Origin: Actinomortierella ambigua
Lineage: Eukaryota > Mortierellomycota > Mortierellomycetes > Mortierellales > Mortierellaceae
Assembly: GCA_016098155.1 (NCBI GenBank)
Contig: JAAAJB010000213.1
Coordinates: forward strand, 1-52,951
Direction: 5' to 3'
Length of the DNA: 52,951 nucleotides
In this document: in pieces, positions 40,505 through 50,416 of the stretch
Layout: every line of letters begins with the position of its first letter
How positions within the stretch are numbered: the first letter of the stretch is position 1
Translations under genes and position numbers: made by a program
Notes under the pieces: model-generated
Database searches by the model: none
Told to the model about the DNA's origin: nothing
What the model saw: only the letters and a program-made list of their open reading frames with translations

Positions 40505-42084
40505 TTACAAGATGTGTTGTCGTCGGAAGAGAACGCTATACTGAAAACGGGAATGAAGCGATGACCATCCATTCGGGTCCAGTCCTACTTGCTCGTAGGG
40601 GTAGTCGAGCATGTGAGGTGTGTACAAGTTGACGCCCGGCGGCAGTAGAAGCTGGACAAACTCTTCCAGGATCGGCTTGCAGGCATTGATGCTCGACATT
40701 TGTGGAAGGTACTCAAACTATTTTTTTTTGGATAGATAAAGCGACAGAGGTGATCAGAAATGGTTGTTATTTGGGGCCCATGATCACGAACCAGCATTCC
40801 TGCGAACAAAGGAGCAGAAGAAAGTCCAGTCATACCTCAATGAGCAATCCTTTGTAACTTGTCGATGCGACCATAATGTTGCCAGCTCGAACGATAAAGT
40901 CGCCCACATCGAATACGTAACCCTGTTGTTTTGGACAAGAAAGTACATCGAGAAAAAGTATTAGTAGTCAAGTCCCGAAGTTGTCAAACGATGTGAGGCC
41001 CCTCCGCTCGTTCCGAAAGGTTTGGATCTTTGTTGCAGTGACAAAGCAACGGCTTGACGCAGCGTTGATCATACACGGGTCTCTATGTGGCCTTCGGTTG
41101 AGATACCAACTGCTGTAGCCTGCGACTCGGTGTCTGGGGGTGCAGTCAAGCTACATGTGAGAGCAGTTGCTATTTCCACCCAGTATAGGAAGTTCAGATC
41201 CACTGGCCCTTTCACACCCCTCGCACAGTCATCCCTACTATTTTTGTTTCCCTGTTCCTGTCCCATATACATTTTCCACATCTTGTTTTTTTTCTGTTTG
41301 ACTCATTTACCTCAACTTGAGCATGCTGACGAAGTACCCAGAGACTCTTCAGCTTGGTGACCAAGTTCTCCATGTCCTTTTCCACCTCGACAATAACAGC
41401 CTTGCGCTGTTGCTGCTGTTGTTGCTGTTGCTGCTGTTGCTGCTGTTGCTGATCGGTGCCACCACCACCACCAACACCACCATTGGCGGAGGGTGCACCG
41501 CTACCGCCACCTAGGGCACCTTCATCGATCATGCACCACGTCGCAATCTGGGTCGGGTCCACAGAATTGTTGCCGGACGTGCTTAATCCGCCCAGCGCTG
41601 CCCCACCGGCGGCCGTCGCGGCCGCGGCCGCGATGGCAGCAGCAGCGCCTCCAGCGACACCTGATGGAGGCCCGATCGGACCCATACCCGAGCCTGGTCC
41701 TGTCGCGCCATGAGCGGATCCTGGTCCTCCTGGTCCTCCAGCGCCTGTTGGTGTCGGGCCGCCTGCTCCTGATCCTGATCCTCCTCCATGTCCTCCTCCG
41801 TGTCCGTGTCCTCCTCCTCCTCCTGAAGCGCCACCTCCGGGACCAGAGGGCATGGTGGGAGAAGAGCCGCGGATGGTGGTGCCGCCTTGGACATTGACGA
41901 GATGCATCATTTTACCGGTGCCTGATTTCGAGACGGGACTGGTGTCACGGTAGACTTTCCAGTGGATGGACCAGCGACCGATCGGGGTCGCGTTGAAATG
42001 CTTCGACAGGCGGTCGGCGAGCAGCGTTAACGATTGCTGCCCGCTGGCATCACGCCAGTGAAGGAGGCATGTCGCGCCGCCCAT
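40505..42084 (-). CDS. MED20: Mediator complex subunit MED20 (Srb2) with large Gly-rich insertion
   Basis: Three exons: 42084-41311, 40922-40836 and 40717-40505, 357 residues (typical MED20 about 210). The N-terminal family strand-helix is MGGATCLLHW and LLADRLSKHF, followed by WSIHWKVYRD. A Gly/Ser/Ala/Pro-rich insertion (about 72-172) and a Gln run (about 211-227) interrupt the domain. The rest matches the family: MIDEG, DMENLVTKLKSLWVLRQ, FDVGDFIVRAGNIMVAS, YKGLLIEFEYLP and a C-terminal FVQLLLPPGV. MED20 is in the Mediator head module with MED8 and MED18 and supports activator-dependent Pol II initiation. The start at 42084 is chosen by homology of the N-terminus; the frame stays open upstream. 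It is convergent with the MAPEG gene. Confidence 0.9.
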
Positions 42085-42558
42085 CTCTTTGTATTTTTTT
42101 TTTCCTGCGGGAGGGTTTGCTGGGAAGGTGCGAATGCTTTTTGGGCCAAGTTTAAAAGTGCACCAATGTTCAGCTGAAAGGAAGGAAGTCACAATCTGAA
42201 TATGAGCCGACCACTTCGTGAAAAAAATTGGTCTGAACAAAAGATCTCCAGCGTGGAAGCCCCAAACGAGAGACCAGAAATATCCAGCCGCACATACACT
42301 TTGTCACCAACATGACATTCTCCAAGCCGCTCTGGAGTTTTATGGAGAGTAGCATCTAGCTGCATAGTTCTTCAGTCTGATTTTGTGTGAAAGGGAAACC
42401 CTCGTTGCCTCTTTCCAAAAACCGTGCATTTTCATCCCTTGGCGCTTATTGTGTAGAGAATCGCGCCTGACACGTGAAGAGACCTCCTCTAAAGCGCAAG
42501 ATCACGATTCTAATGCCTGTGTGCTTTTTATCACTCAAAGTTGTTTATTTACATTCCA
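42085..42558 (-). promoter_or_regulatory. Region between SGT2 and MED20
   Basis: 474 bp with MED20 promoter sequences and the SGT2 3' flank. AATAAA on the minus strand (42549-42544) lies about 10 nt after the SGT2 stop and is a possible polyadenylation signal. No gene is seen. Confidence 0.45.
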
Positions 42559-44201
42559 CTAGTTGGGACCGCGGCCCTGGCCTCCCATGTTGTTCATAAA
42601 GCCACGAGCACTATTTTTTTTTGTTGGGAAAAAAAAGGCAAAAGAAAAAAGCAGGAGGAAAAAGAAGAATTAATATCATGAAAGCACAGCCAAACCCCAG
42701 CGCTTGTCAATCTCCTTCCCCCCCTCCCTTCCGGCAAAAACAGAAACTTACGCTTCGGCAATAGTAGGGTCCTGCATCATCTCCTCAATGTTCTCCATAT
42801 TGGGACGTTCGCCCGACTGCATCATCCGCTGGGCCATCTGCTGCATGGCCGGGTTGCTCAGCAGCTGGTTGAAGGCTCCGGACTGCATCATCTGCTGGGC
42901 CACGTTCATCAGGGCGGGGTTGTTCATCAGGCCAGCTAGGTCTGGCATGCCACCAGCACCACCGCCCAAACCGCCCAGACCGGGGATTCCACCCGCGCCA
43001 GCACCGGCGGGAGAGCCAGCACGGTTAGCGGGTGCGACATCGTTGTCACGGACCTTGCTGCGAGCGGTCGCAAGCGAAGACTTCATGGTGGCGTTGTTGG
43101 GTTCCAGAGTAAGGCCCTTCTCATAGGCCTCGACAGCGTCCTTGTACTTGCCGACGGAGAAGTAGGCATGGCCAAGACGGCTGTACGCCTTGCTGTACGA
43201 AGGGTCGACCTCGGCAGCCTTGATCGAGTCCGTGATCGCGTTCTCGTGGTCGCCCATTTGCGAGTAAGCCGCGGCACTAAATTATCCAGAATCCCCATCA
43301 ACCAAGTATTAGTCCATTATGGTTGTCATATCCAAGATTATGTAGGCAAAGTCTTCCTCTGCCGTTTTTTTTCCTGTAAACAGATTTCCGCGATTCGCAA
43401 TGTGTGTCCACAATGTGCGCACAATGTTTCCTTTTTTCCTTACCGGTTAGCATAGTAGACGGCGTTGGTGGGGTTCAGGACAATGGCCTCACCATACAGA
43501 CGGATGGCCTCGGCATAATCCTTTTCGTTGACCTTGCGGTTGCCAGCCACCTTGAGTTGCTCCGCGTTGGCCTTATCCTGCTCTGAGATCTCCTTCTTTG
43601 CTGGGACCTTCTCTTCCTCCTTGGCGGCAGAAGCAGAAGTCGAGGCGGTCTATAGTGGACATTGAAGACAGGTGCAATATGTAGCTGGTGAGTACAAAAA
43701 AAGCCGCGATCGACCATCCAAAGGCTTCTAGTAGAAGTGTGCACAGAGAGGGTCCAAATTCCTAAGACTCTCCGTATTTACTGCCTCCAGGTGCGCTTTT
43801 CCTCGTTTGATCGCCATCTCTTGTTTCTCCTCCTTTTTTTCCCTGTATTACCTTGGCAGCGCCAACCTTCTTCTGTGTGTTCAGGAAGACGTCAAAGATG
43901 GAGGTAAGGGAGGCAGGCTTGATCGAGAGCTCCTTTGCCTGCTCTTCATCGGTAACGTCAACGTTGAACGCTTCACCGATGCACTGGATAGCGACTATGA
44001 ACGGAGGAATATGAGAGAGACAGACGAATAAATTTTTGTTCGAGTGCAAGATAGCCTCCGTGTACACAATTCGGTCCATCGAAAGAATGTCGTACCTTCG
44101 ATGCCCTCCTGGTCGTCCTGCTTAATGGTGCCATTGTTGATGGAGGTCTGAAGGAACTCGAGGATCGAGAACACGAGGCGCTTCTGCTTTTCGTCAGCCA
44201 T
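42559..44201 (-). CDS. SGT2: SGT2/SGTA small glutamine-rich TPR co-chaperone
   Basis: Five exons: 44201-44096, 43994-43852, 43649-43444, 43276-42752 and 42610-42559, in phase, 343 residues (yeast 346, human 313). The N-terminal homodimerisation domain that binds the UBL of Get5/UBL4A (and of BAG6 in animals) is at 1-70, with KRLVFSILEFLQ and VAIQCIGEAFNV. Three TPRs span about 110-215 (AGNRKVNEKDYAEAIRLYGEAI; YYANRAAAYSQMGD; AYSRLGHAYFSVGKY) and would bind Hsp70/Hsp90 C-terminal tails. A Gly/Pro linker leads to a Met/Gln-rich STI1-like substrate domain (NPALMNVAQQMMQSG, NPAMQQMAQRMM). The protein receives tail-anchored proteins in the cytosol and passes them to Get3. Relevant context: a BAG6-like gene lies at the other end of the window. 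Confidence 0.95.
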
Positions 44202-44434
44202 GACGGTTATGTTGTGAGGGGAACAGATGTGGAGGTGAAAGGAGAGGTGATTGAGATGAGTATTTTTGCGCGTGGAAGGTTGTCGAAACCTCACCACCCC
44301 CCATTGCCATCACGTGAACAACTTTGCAAGACATTTGGGGAGGAGTGTTCCCTCCGTGTTTTTAAGAAAAAAAAATCTTGGCTATTTAACAAACGTGTTG
44401 CGCTTCTTCTCTTCTATCTCACTTCTTGAGAGCT

Positions 44435-45535
44435 TTAGCTGTTGGCTTGAACCTCAACCTTGAGGCCGTTAATCAGATCGACAATGTTGTCCAGGAGGCC
44501 ACCACGCTTCTCGTTGCAGTCGGTCGGGATCTCCTCATTGACAACGTGGTCAATGCGTGGAGCAAGTGCGTTCTCGAGCGTGACACGCAGCGTCAACACG
44601 TTCTCGGCGTCCTCTGTGTCTGTGCATCCTTTCGCGCACACGTACTTGCTGTCGACACTCGCCACAACGTCGATTCCTGGCTGAGGAGCAGCGGCATCCT
44701 TGGTCTCATCGCATGGTGGCTCGGAGGTGGTAGGCGCAGTGTTCGAGGGAGGTGTGTCGGGTTTAATGGAGTCTTGCGGGCCACTCGATGAATCGGGGGC
44801 CTTGGTAGAAGCGTCGGGCGCACCACCGGGAGCTGGGGTGTTCGAGCCAGTGTCGGTTGAAGGACCAGGAGCAGGCGTACCACTGTTACTGCTGTCACCT
44901 GAAGAGGCAGGGGGATTGCCAGAGGAGGGAGGTGGGGAGGAGTCTTTGTTGAGGCCAGAATCGACGGGCGCAGGAGTGATTTCGGTGTTGGTCATCTTTT
45001 CAGTGCACTCCTTGGACAAGGCATCCGCATTGACGTTGGCCTGGATGCGGTCGAGGATCATGCGAGTGATCACGATATCAAGCTGGAGCAACTTCTTCTC
45101 AATCTCTTCGCGGCTCTTCTGCGACCAGGCAATGTCCAAGCTACTATCGGACGAGACGGTGGCCTTGATGATGGGTGCGAGCTCGTCGGACGAGCAGGCC
45201 TTCTTGGCCGCGTCAATCTTCGTCTGGACCGTAACGGTGAGGGCCGTCTTTTCTTGCGTCAACTCTTGGTTGCCACTCGTTACCTTCGCCGTCTGAATCT
45301 CGGCGTTGAGGATGTCGAGCCGCGTGACCGCAATATCTGCGTAGTGGTCGGCGGTTGACTTGATGATCAGGTCCAGCGCAATGGTGTCTGTATTAGTGCA
45401 GTCGACGCAGCGCTTCACCACATCGCGCGTGGCCCCATTCAAATTGGCCGTGGCATCGACATTGACGTTCGACACAGGGGCGGCAGAGGCGATAATGGCA
45501 AGTGCTGCAGAGATGAGGAGCGGAGTGAACTTCAT
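44435..45535 (-). CDS. Predicted secreted protein, unknown function
   Basis: Intronless, 366 residues. The chosen start gives a clear signal peptide (MKFTPLLISAALAIIASAAP), with likely cleavage after ASA. A VKR site near 40 could be cut by a Kex2-type protease just before the first cysteine pair (CVDC). The N-terminal half is helical with KK and E-rich segments and no recognised domain. A Pro/Ser/Thr/Gly linker (about 210-300), probably O-glycosylated, separates it from a Cys-containing C-terminal segment (YVCAKGC, then TDCNEKR). The layout of two Cys-bearing parts and a PST-rich linker fits fungal wall or secreted proteins. A TATAATAAAA element lies about 105 bp upstream. I do not recognise a family. 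SGT2 follows 233 bp downstream on the same strand. Confidence 0.75.
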   Translation of the reverse strand: MKFTPLLISAALAIIASAAPVSNVNVDATANLNGATRDVVKRCVDCTNTDTIALDLIIKSTADHYADIAVTRLDILNAEIQTAKVTSGNQELTQEKTALTVTVQTKIDAAKKACSSDELAPIIKATVSSDSSLDIAWSQKSREEIEKKLLQLDIVITRMILDRIQANVNADALSKECTEKMTNTEITPAPVDSGLNKDSSPPPSSGNPPASSGDSSNSGTPAPGPSTDTGSNTPAPGGAPDASTKAPDSSSGPQDSIKPDTPPSNTAPTTSEPPCDETKDAAAPQPGIDVVASVDSKYVCAKGCTDTEDAENVLTLRVTLENALAPRIDHVVNEEIPTDCNEKRGGLLDNIVDLINGLKVEVQANS

Positions 45536-45641
45536 CTTGATGCGAGGTGAGAATTGCGAAAGAAAAAAAAAAAGGCGAGTAAGAAAAATGGCAGTGAAAA
45601 CTAGAGAGATGGAGGATACTGGTCGCCCCAAATGGCGCCCG

Positions 45642-45651
45642 TTTTATTATA
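45642..45651 (-). promoter_or_regulatory. TATA-like box for the 44435-45535 gene
   Basis: TATAATAAAA read on the minus strand, 107-116 bp before the ATG at 45535, in a suitable position for a TATA-directed transcription start. Motif only. Confidence 0.5.
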
Positions 45652-46103
45652 GACGACGGAGCCCGTAGTGGGTACTATAGAGGTATGACAAAATAGCCGC
45701 GTTGGCAGTTGTGACGATGAACTGTGGCGCGGCGCGGTTGGAAGATCATTCATTCCCATGTTACCATACGGAGGCAAGGTTCCCGAGTACATATCATATG
45801 ATAGGATGATTCAACATATAGATCCCAGCATGAGGATACCTGAGAAAACAAGGGTTTCCTTCGGGATAAACCACGCGATTGGTTCCTAGATACCGCGCGA
45901 GAGGAAATCCTGACCTATAAGTAGCGTGTAGCACATGCCTGCCAAGATGGAACACCGACATTCTATATTCTTGCCGTGCAAAATTGGAGTCATCTCTGCC
46001 CAGTAGTCTACTAAACAGCCAGCTGAGAGAGAACTTCAATACCATACCGTCTTGGGATGTTACACGTTGCTGGCAGTTTCATTCATCCCGGTTCCTAAAA
46101 AGC

Positions 46104-46120
46104 GCATGCATGCATGCATG
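46104..46120. repeat. (GCAT)4 palindromic repeat
   Basis: Four GCAT units plus G. Because GCATGC is self-complementary, the tract is a perfect palindrome on both strands. Confidence 0.95.
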
Positions 46121-46201
46121 ACCCACAAGATCACCCAAGTAATAAGAGTGCCCAGCGGCGAATCTATTTGTGGGGTGGTTCTGTATGGAAGTCCTGTCTT
46201 T

Positions 46202-46246
46202 CCTGCCTGCCTGCCTGCCTATCTGTCTGCCTGCCTGCCTGCCTGA
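46202..46246. repeat. CCTG tetranucleotide repeat
   Basis: About eleven CCTG units with two substitutions in the middle. Expected to vary in copy number between strains. It creates a spurious Leu-Pro-Ala-Cys ORF. Confidence 0.9.
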
Positions 46247-47827
46247 CAACCATCGCGTCTTCTTTGCCTGGGAGACAACAGAATCGGGTTTAGAAATGCC
46301 GGAGGTAGATATGGTCATTCACTCTCTGGTGCCTCTCCTATTGCGTCCATATACAGACAAGGTCGAAGAGCCGCTTTTTTGACAGAGCCCTAGGTGTGCT
46401 TCACATGCATCTGTGTGGCAATATTCGTTCTACGAGCTATATACGCAAGAAAAATATAAAGTCGCGACTGCATAACTGGACAATACCTTCCATGCAGCCA
46501 ATCAAAATGATATTGTACACTGGGTCCCTTATCCAACGCATACTTGGAAGCCTTTTTTTGGTGTTCGTTGTTTTCGTAGACTATAAAATGAAGGGGAAAA
46601 GGGGTGCAATTGGGCTCCGTTGATTTCGCTAACAGGGTGCAAAAGCGACTTGTATGAGTCCACTCATGTGCACCTTTAGGATTGTTATGGTTTCCTCTCG
46701 TATTTCTTTCTCTCCTGAGGAGAAAGGGATAGTATTAGTGACAACGCGATGTGGGATCCATTCATCTGTCTTAGTTTTCGCCAAGATCCTCTCCTTTAAT
46801 TTCAGACTCCTGGACTACAGTATTCGTATTCTGGTCCCCACTGAAAAAGGGCAAGTTCAATCGACCTAGAGAGCTTCCTGGTCTTCTTTCCCCTTCCATA
46901 AAGAGCTACGATGCCATGCCGAAGGGGGCTTGTGGATACGAAGCCAATTCAGCAGCAGTCGTTAGACATGCTACCAGAATACTGTGAGATATGACACCAC
47001 GCCTCCAGAGCAATCCGATAAATGAACGCCTCCCCTTTAACTCTTCGCAGAAGGATATATTGAGAGTTCACGGAGAAAAGACAGGGACGTGCTCACACAA
47101 ACTCTCTCTTTCTTAACCACCATGCATTGCTTGTGATGCGATGTAGATATTGGATTGGTCATGCTGGATGGGCAAGGTTTCTACTCATGCCCATTGTGGT
47201 GGGGAAGTGAGAGAAAAGGGAGCCATTAGTTTGTGGATACGGTAATTATTTGTGCCCTATTACGTCGCATTTCCTGTTGGGATGAAAATAAGTGGGTGTG
47301 CAGCGATTGTGCAGGTGCCATGCAATCCCCTGTGTTGAATGTGGTATTGGGCACTTGTGCTGCAGTGGAGAAGCGCACTCACCCCTAGTCTTGCATGCCA
47401 TTTTTCTTTTCTGTTCCGTTATCGACTAATAGCATCCATCACTTACAACCACTTTTCTTCTTTTCCCTTTTTTCTTCTCTCCACGTCAGCAATCCTCCGC
47501 CTCATATCTTTCTCTTTCTCTTCCTCCCTCTCTCTCTCTCTCTTCTACCTCCTTCCATTAATCTCTCTCCCTCTCCCTCTCCCTCTCTGTCTGTCTATCT
47601 CCACGAGTGTTTCGTCTCCCTTCACATTACTATTCTCTACTTCGTATATGCTCTCCGTCCTTCCTTTCTTCCGATCTCATTCGCAGTTGGACAGTCCCTC
47701 TACATTTTCGCCATTCTCTCTTCAACTCTTTCATAGCTATTCCCCTCTTTAGCAGCTCCCAGGATACACTCTCCACTGTTCCATCTCTCAAAAAGGAATC
47801 TCACACTGACCTCGTCGTGCACAGAAA

Positions 47828-50416
47828 ATGATGAGGAATCGCTCGCCTCCATCGTCGCTGACGCCGTCCAAGGTAGTGTGGGCGTTGGTCGCCGGTATGA
47901 TCGCATGCTCGACCTGCGCTTCTGCACTACCGACTGAACTCCTGAATCCAAAGAGCACGCACGGCGATCTCCAGCAGGACCAGATCGACCAAGCCTCCTC
48001 TTCTCTCGGACCTGCACGGATGTCTGGCAAAATTATCCTCTCAGACGTCAAGGCACCGGACGAGGATGACACGGAGAATGACGACAATTATAATGGCAAC
48101 GAGAACCACAGCTACAAATACAACCACAGCTACACCGACGGTGAGGGCGACGGCGATGACGACAATGACGACCGTCGCTACAAGGAGATGACAGCGCTCT
48201 CACGACAGACTCATCCTTCGCATCGCTATGCACTGCAGCGCAGCTCTATCCTGGACGACCCAATCCCAGCAGCGGCGCAAGTGCTACACCAGTGCACGAC
48301 GCACTTTTCCGGGTTGTTGCAGGCTGAGGTTTCAGACCACCTGGTGGTGAAACTGTCGAGGTTTGTCCAGATGCTACCTCTCCTAGGAGACGATATCAAG
48401 ACGGTGCTGGTGGATGAAGTGGACACAATCCTGGATCAAATACTTCAGGGGCTCGTACGCTATGACAATATCCATCGTGTGATCAAGATGGCCGTCGACG
48501 ACTCGGGCCTGCTCCTCCTTGCAGGAAGCGGCAGGGGTCATCTTAATCAAATCAATAACAGCAACAACATTCACAACAGCAACGCCCCCTCACCTTCTTT
48601 TTTGTCGTCTTCCCGTGCAGCACTAGCAGGAACCACCGCCCCCCTCCCCCCGTCCTCCCCCTCCTCCCTTGAAAATTTAGGAGCAGTATCAGGAGATATG
48701 GACACAAACGTCCAGAATGTTGCCGAGGACGACGACTACGCAATTGAGCAGGAATTGCAGGACGACTCTGACGATAACGAGCGGGCGGCTTATTCGCGAT
48801 ACCACAGCCTTTTCAAGGGGGCAGATGAAAACGAGGAGGAGGAGTCTTCTCAAGTAGGCGGTGGAGGAGGCAGGACAGAGGAAGAACTATCGGCCCAGCT
48901 CTGGAGCTATGATGATGTCTCACAGGATCCCTATGAGAAAGAGGAGGAAGGAGAGGAGCGAGAAGAAGGAGGACGCGATTCAGGAGACTCCTCTTCGCCC
49001 TTGGCCTCCCCTCCACGCCGGTTCTGGACGGATCTGGCCACTCGCTGGCGGTCCACCGACGGGTCATCCTTATTGGATGATCCCTCCACGGCTGTTCTGG
49101 CACGTATCGAGCCCCTAGCTAGTCAGCGATACTATCGTGCTAACAGGAACAAGGTCGAAGTGAGGGACTACGAGGAGGACGATGAAGCTACCACGTCCAA
49201 TGAAAACATCAATGCTGACATTGAAGGGGCCGATGTCCAGGAGGGCCAGATCGACGAGAGCCAGATCCCAGTGATCGCTGAGGTGGCCATGGATGCAGTG
49301 GTTGACTATGCGGCAGAGGTGCTCCACCCGACGTTGGTCATTCACGAGATCTCGAATGCGCTGCAACGGGCGCTTCGGGTGATGAAGAAGTCGCGGCGGC
49401 TACGACAACAACAGCAACAGGAGCTTGAGTCTGATCGAAAAAATGGTGGCTTTGAAGATGGCGACGAGAGCGATCTCTTGTTGATGGCGGATGAGAAGAG
49501 TTATCGATATGGTGACAATCGCCTCGCCAAGAGCGACCATGAGCTGGATCTTTTGGGTGACGAATGGGTATGGAACGAAGGCGATGTAGACGAGGATCAG
49601 GGGACGGAAGCGAACGATGACCAAATAGACGAGGACCTGTGGGACCAAGAGCTAGAGGTTCAGGACTGGGACGAGACTGGGCGTCTGTTTGAGATGGAAG
49701 AAGACGAGCTGGAACCGGTGGCTGCTACCGCTTCCACGGTAACCGATGCAACAACTTCAGCTACCGATGAACCAGTCATCACAGAGCCAGAATCAGATGA
49801 GCCAGCAAGTGCGGAGCCAGACGACCTGTGGCTCACAGAAGATGAAAGGTCGCACTATCCGGTCGGTATCCAGGACGATGACGAGGGAAACGAGGATGAC
49901 GATGATAACAACGACATCGACGGAGCTGATGCCGACCAGGAGTACACCTCTCTCAGCAGCATCGATGGCGACAACAACAACCGACGAGGCTCATACCTGG
50001 GTCGCGGCCTCTTTGAAGGAACCTTTGCAGCTGACAATGACATCTATGGAGACGAAGACGAGAATGGCTCGACACTCTTCCCAGGTCTTCGACGTCGTTT
50101 CCTCCAAAAGCGCTCCTACATTCCTTCTCAAGACCCCTTGCTCGTTCCACCCGTCGAAGTGGCTGTGCCACCCTCAACACCACCATCCTCACAACGCCAC
50201 AAGAGCTCCCTCCCCGCCACTGCCGAATCTACTCTTGAAGGTCTGCTGTCGCAGCTCATGGAGCCGATCCTCAACAATTTTATCAACCACGATTTTCCCG
50301 CGAGCTGCCAAAGCTCACAGGGTGAGCTCATGGATGCCATCATCTGGTCGCTGGACCAGAAAGACGATGATGTCGAGGCCGACCAGCTCGCTCTCTTTGC
50401 AGAACTTGAATACTGA
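47828..50416 (+). CDS. Predicted secreted acidic protein, unknown function
   Basis: Intronless, 862 residues. The N-terminus has basic residues followed by VVWALVAGMIACSTCASA, a signal peptide with likely cleavage before LPTEL. The first and second codons are both Met, so the start could be either. Most of the protein is Asp/Glu/Asn-rich and probably disordered. It is punctuated by three hydrophobic helical segments: about 140-230 (VLHQCTTHFSGLLQAEV, VVKLSRFVQMLPLLG), about 480-525 (VAMDAVVDYAAEVLHP) and about 800-862 (LEGLLSQLMEPILNNF). The first and third may be related modules, each with a Cys and an amphipathic Leu pattern. I do not recognise a family. The upstream region is CT-rich. Confidence 0.72.
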   Translation: MMRNRSPPSSLTPSKVVWALVAGMIACSTCASALPTELLNPKSTHGDLQQDQIDQASSSLGPARMSGKIILSDVKAPDEDDTENDDNYNGNENHSYKYNHSYTDGEGDGDDDNDDRRYKEMTALSRQTHPSHRYALQRSSILDDPIPAAAQVLHQCTTHFSGLLQAEVSDHLVVKLSRFVQMLPLLGDDIKTVLVDEVDTILDQILQGLVRYDNIHRVIKMAVDDSGLLLLAGSGRGHLNQINNSNNIHNSNAPSPSFLSSSRAALAGTTAPLPPSSPSSLENLGAVSGDMDTNVQNVAEDDDYAIEQELQDDSDDNERAAYSRYHSLFKGADENEEEESSQVGGGGGRTEEELSAQLWSYDDVSQDPYEKEEEGEEREEGGRDSGDSSSPLASPPRRFWTDLATRWRSTDGSSLLDDPSTAVLARIEPLASQRYYRANRNKVEVRDYEEDDEATTSNENINADIEGADVQEGQIDESQIPVIAEVAMDAVVDYAAEVLHPTLVIHEISNALQRALRVMKKSRRLRQQQQQELESDRKNGGFEDGDESDLLLMADEKSYRYGDNRLAKSDHELDLLGDEWVWNEGDVDEDQGTEANDDQIDEDLWDQELEVQDWDETGRLFEMEEDELEPVAATASTVTDATTSATDEPVITEPESDEPASAEPDDLWLTEDERSHYPVGIQDDDEGNEDDDDNNDIDGADADQEYTSLSSIDGDNNNRRGSYLGRGLFEGTFAADNDIYGDEDENGSTLFPGLRRRFLQKRSYIPSQDPLLVPPVEVAVPPSTPPSSQRHKSSLPATAESTLEGLLSQLMEPILNNFINHDFPASCQSSQGELMDAIIWSLDQKDDDVEADQLALFAELEY

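Larger units (their letters stand above)
45536..47827. other. 2.3-kb divergent intergenic region between two secreted-protein genes
   Basis: No gene is supported. It holds promoters for both flanking genes: a TATA-like element near 45651 for the minus-strand gene, and long CT-rich sequence (47450-47700) before the plus-strand gene. Tetranucleotide repeats GCAT (46104-46120) and GCCT/CTGC (46202-46246) lie near the centre-left. Short open frames here have no recognisable content. Confidence 0.6.
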
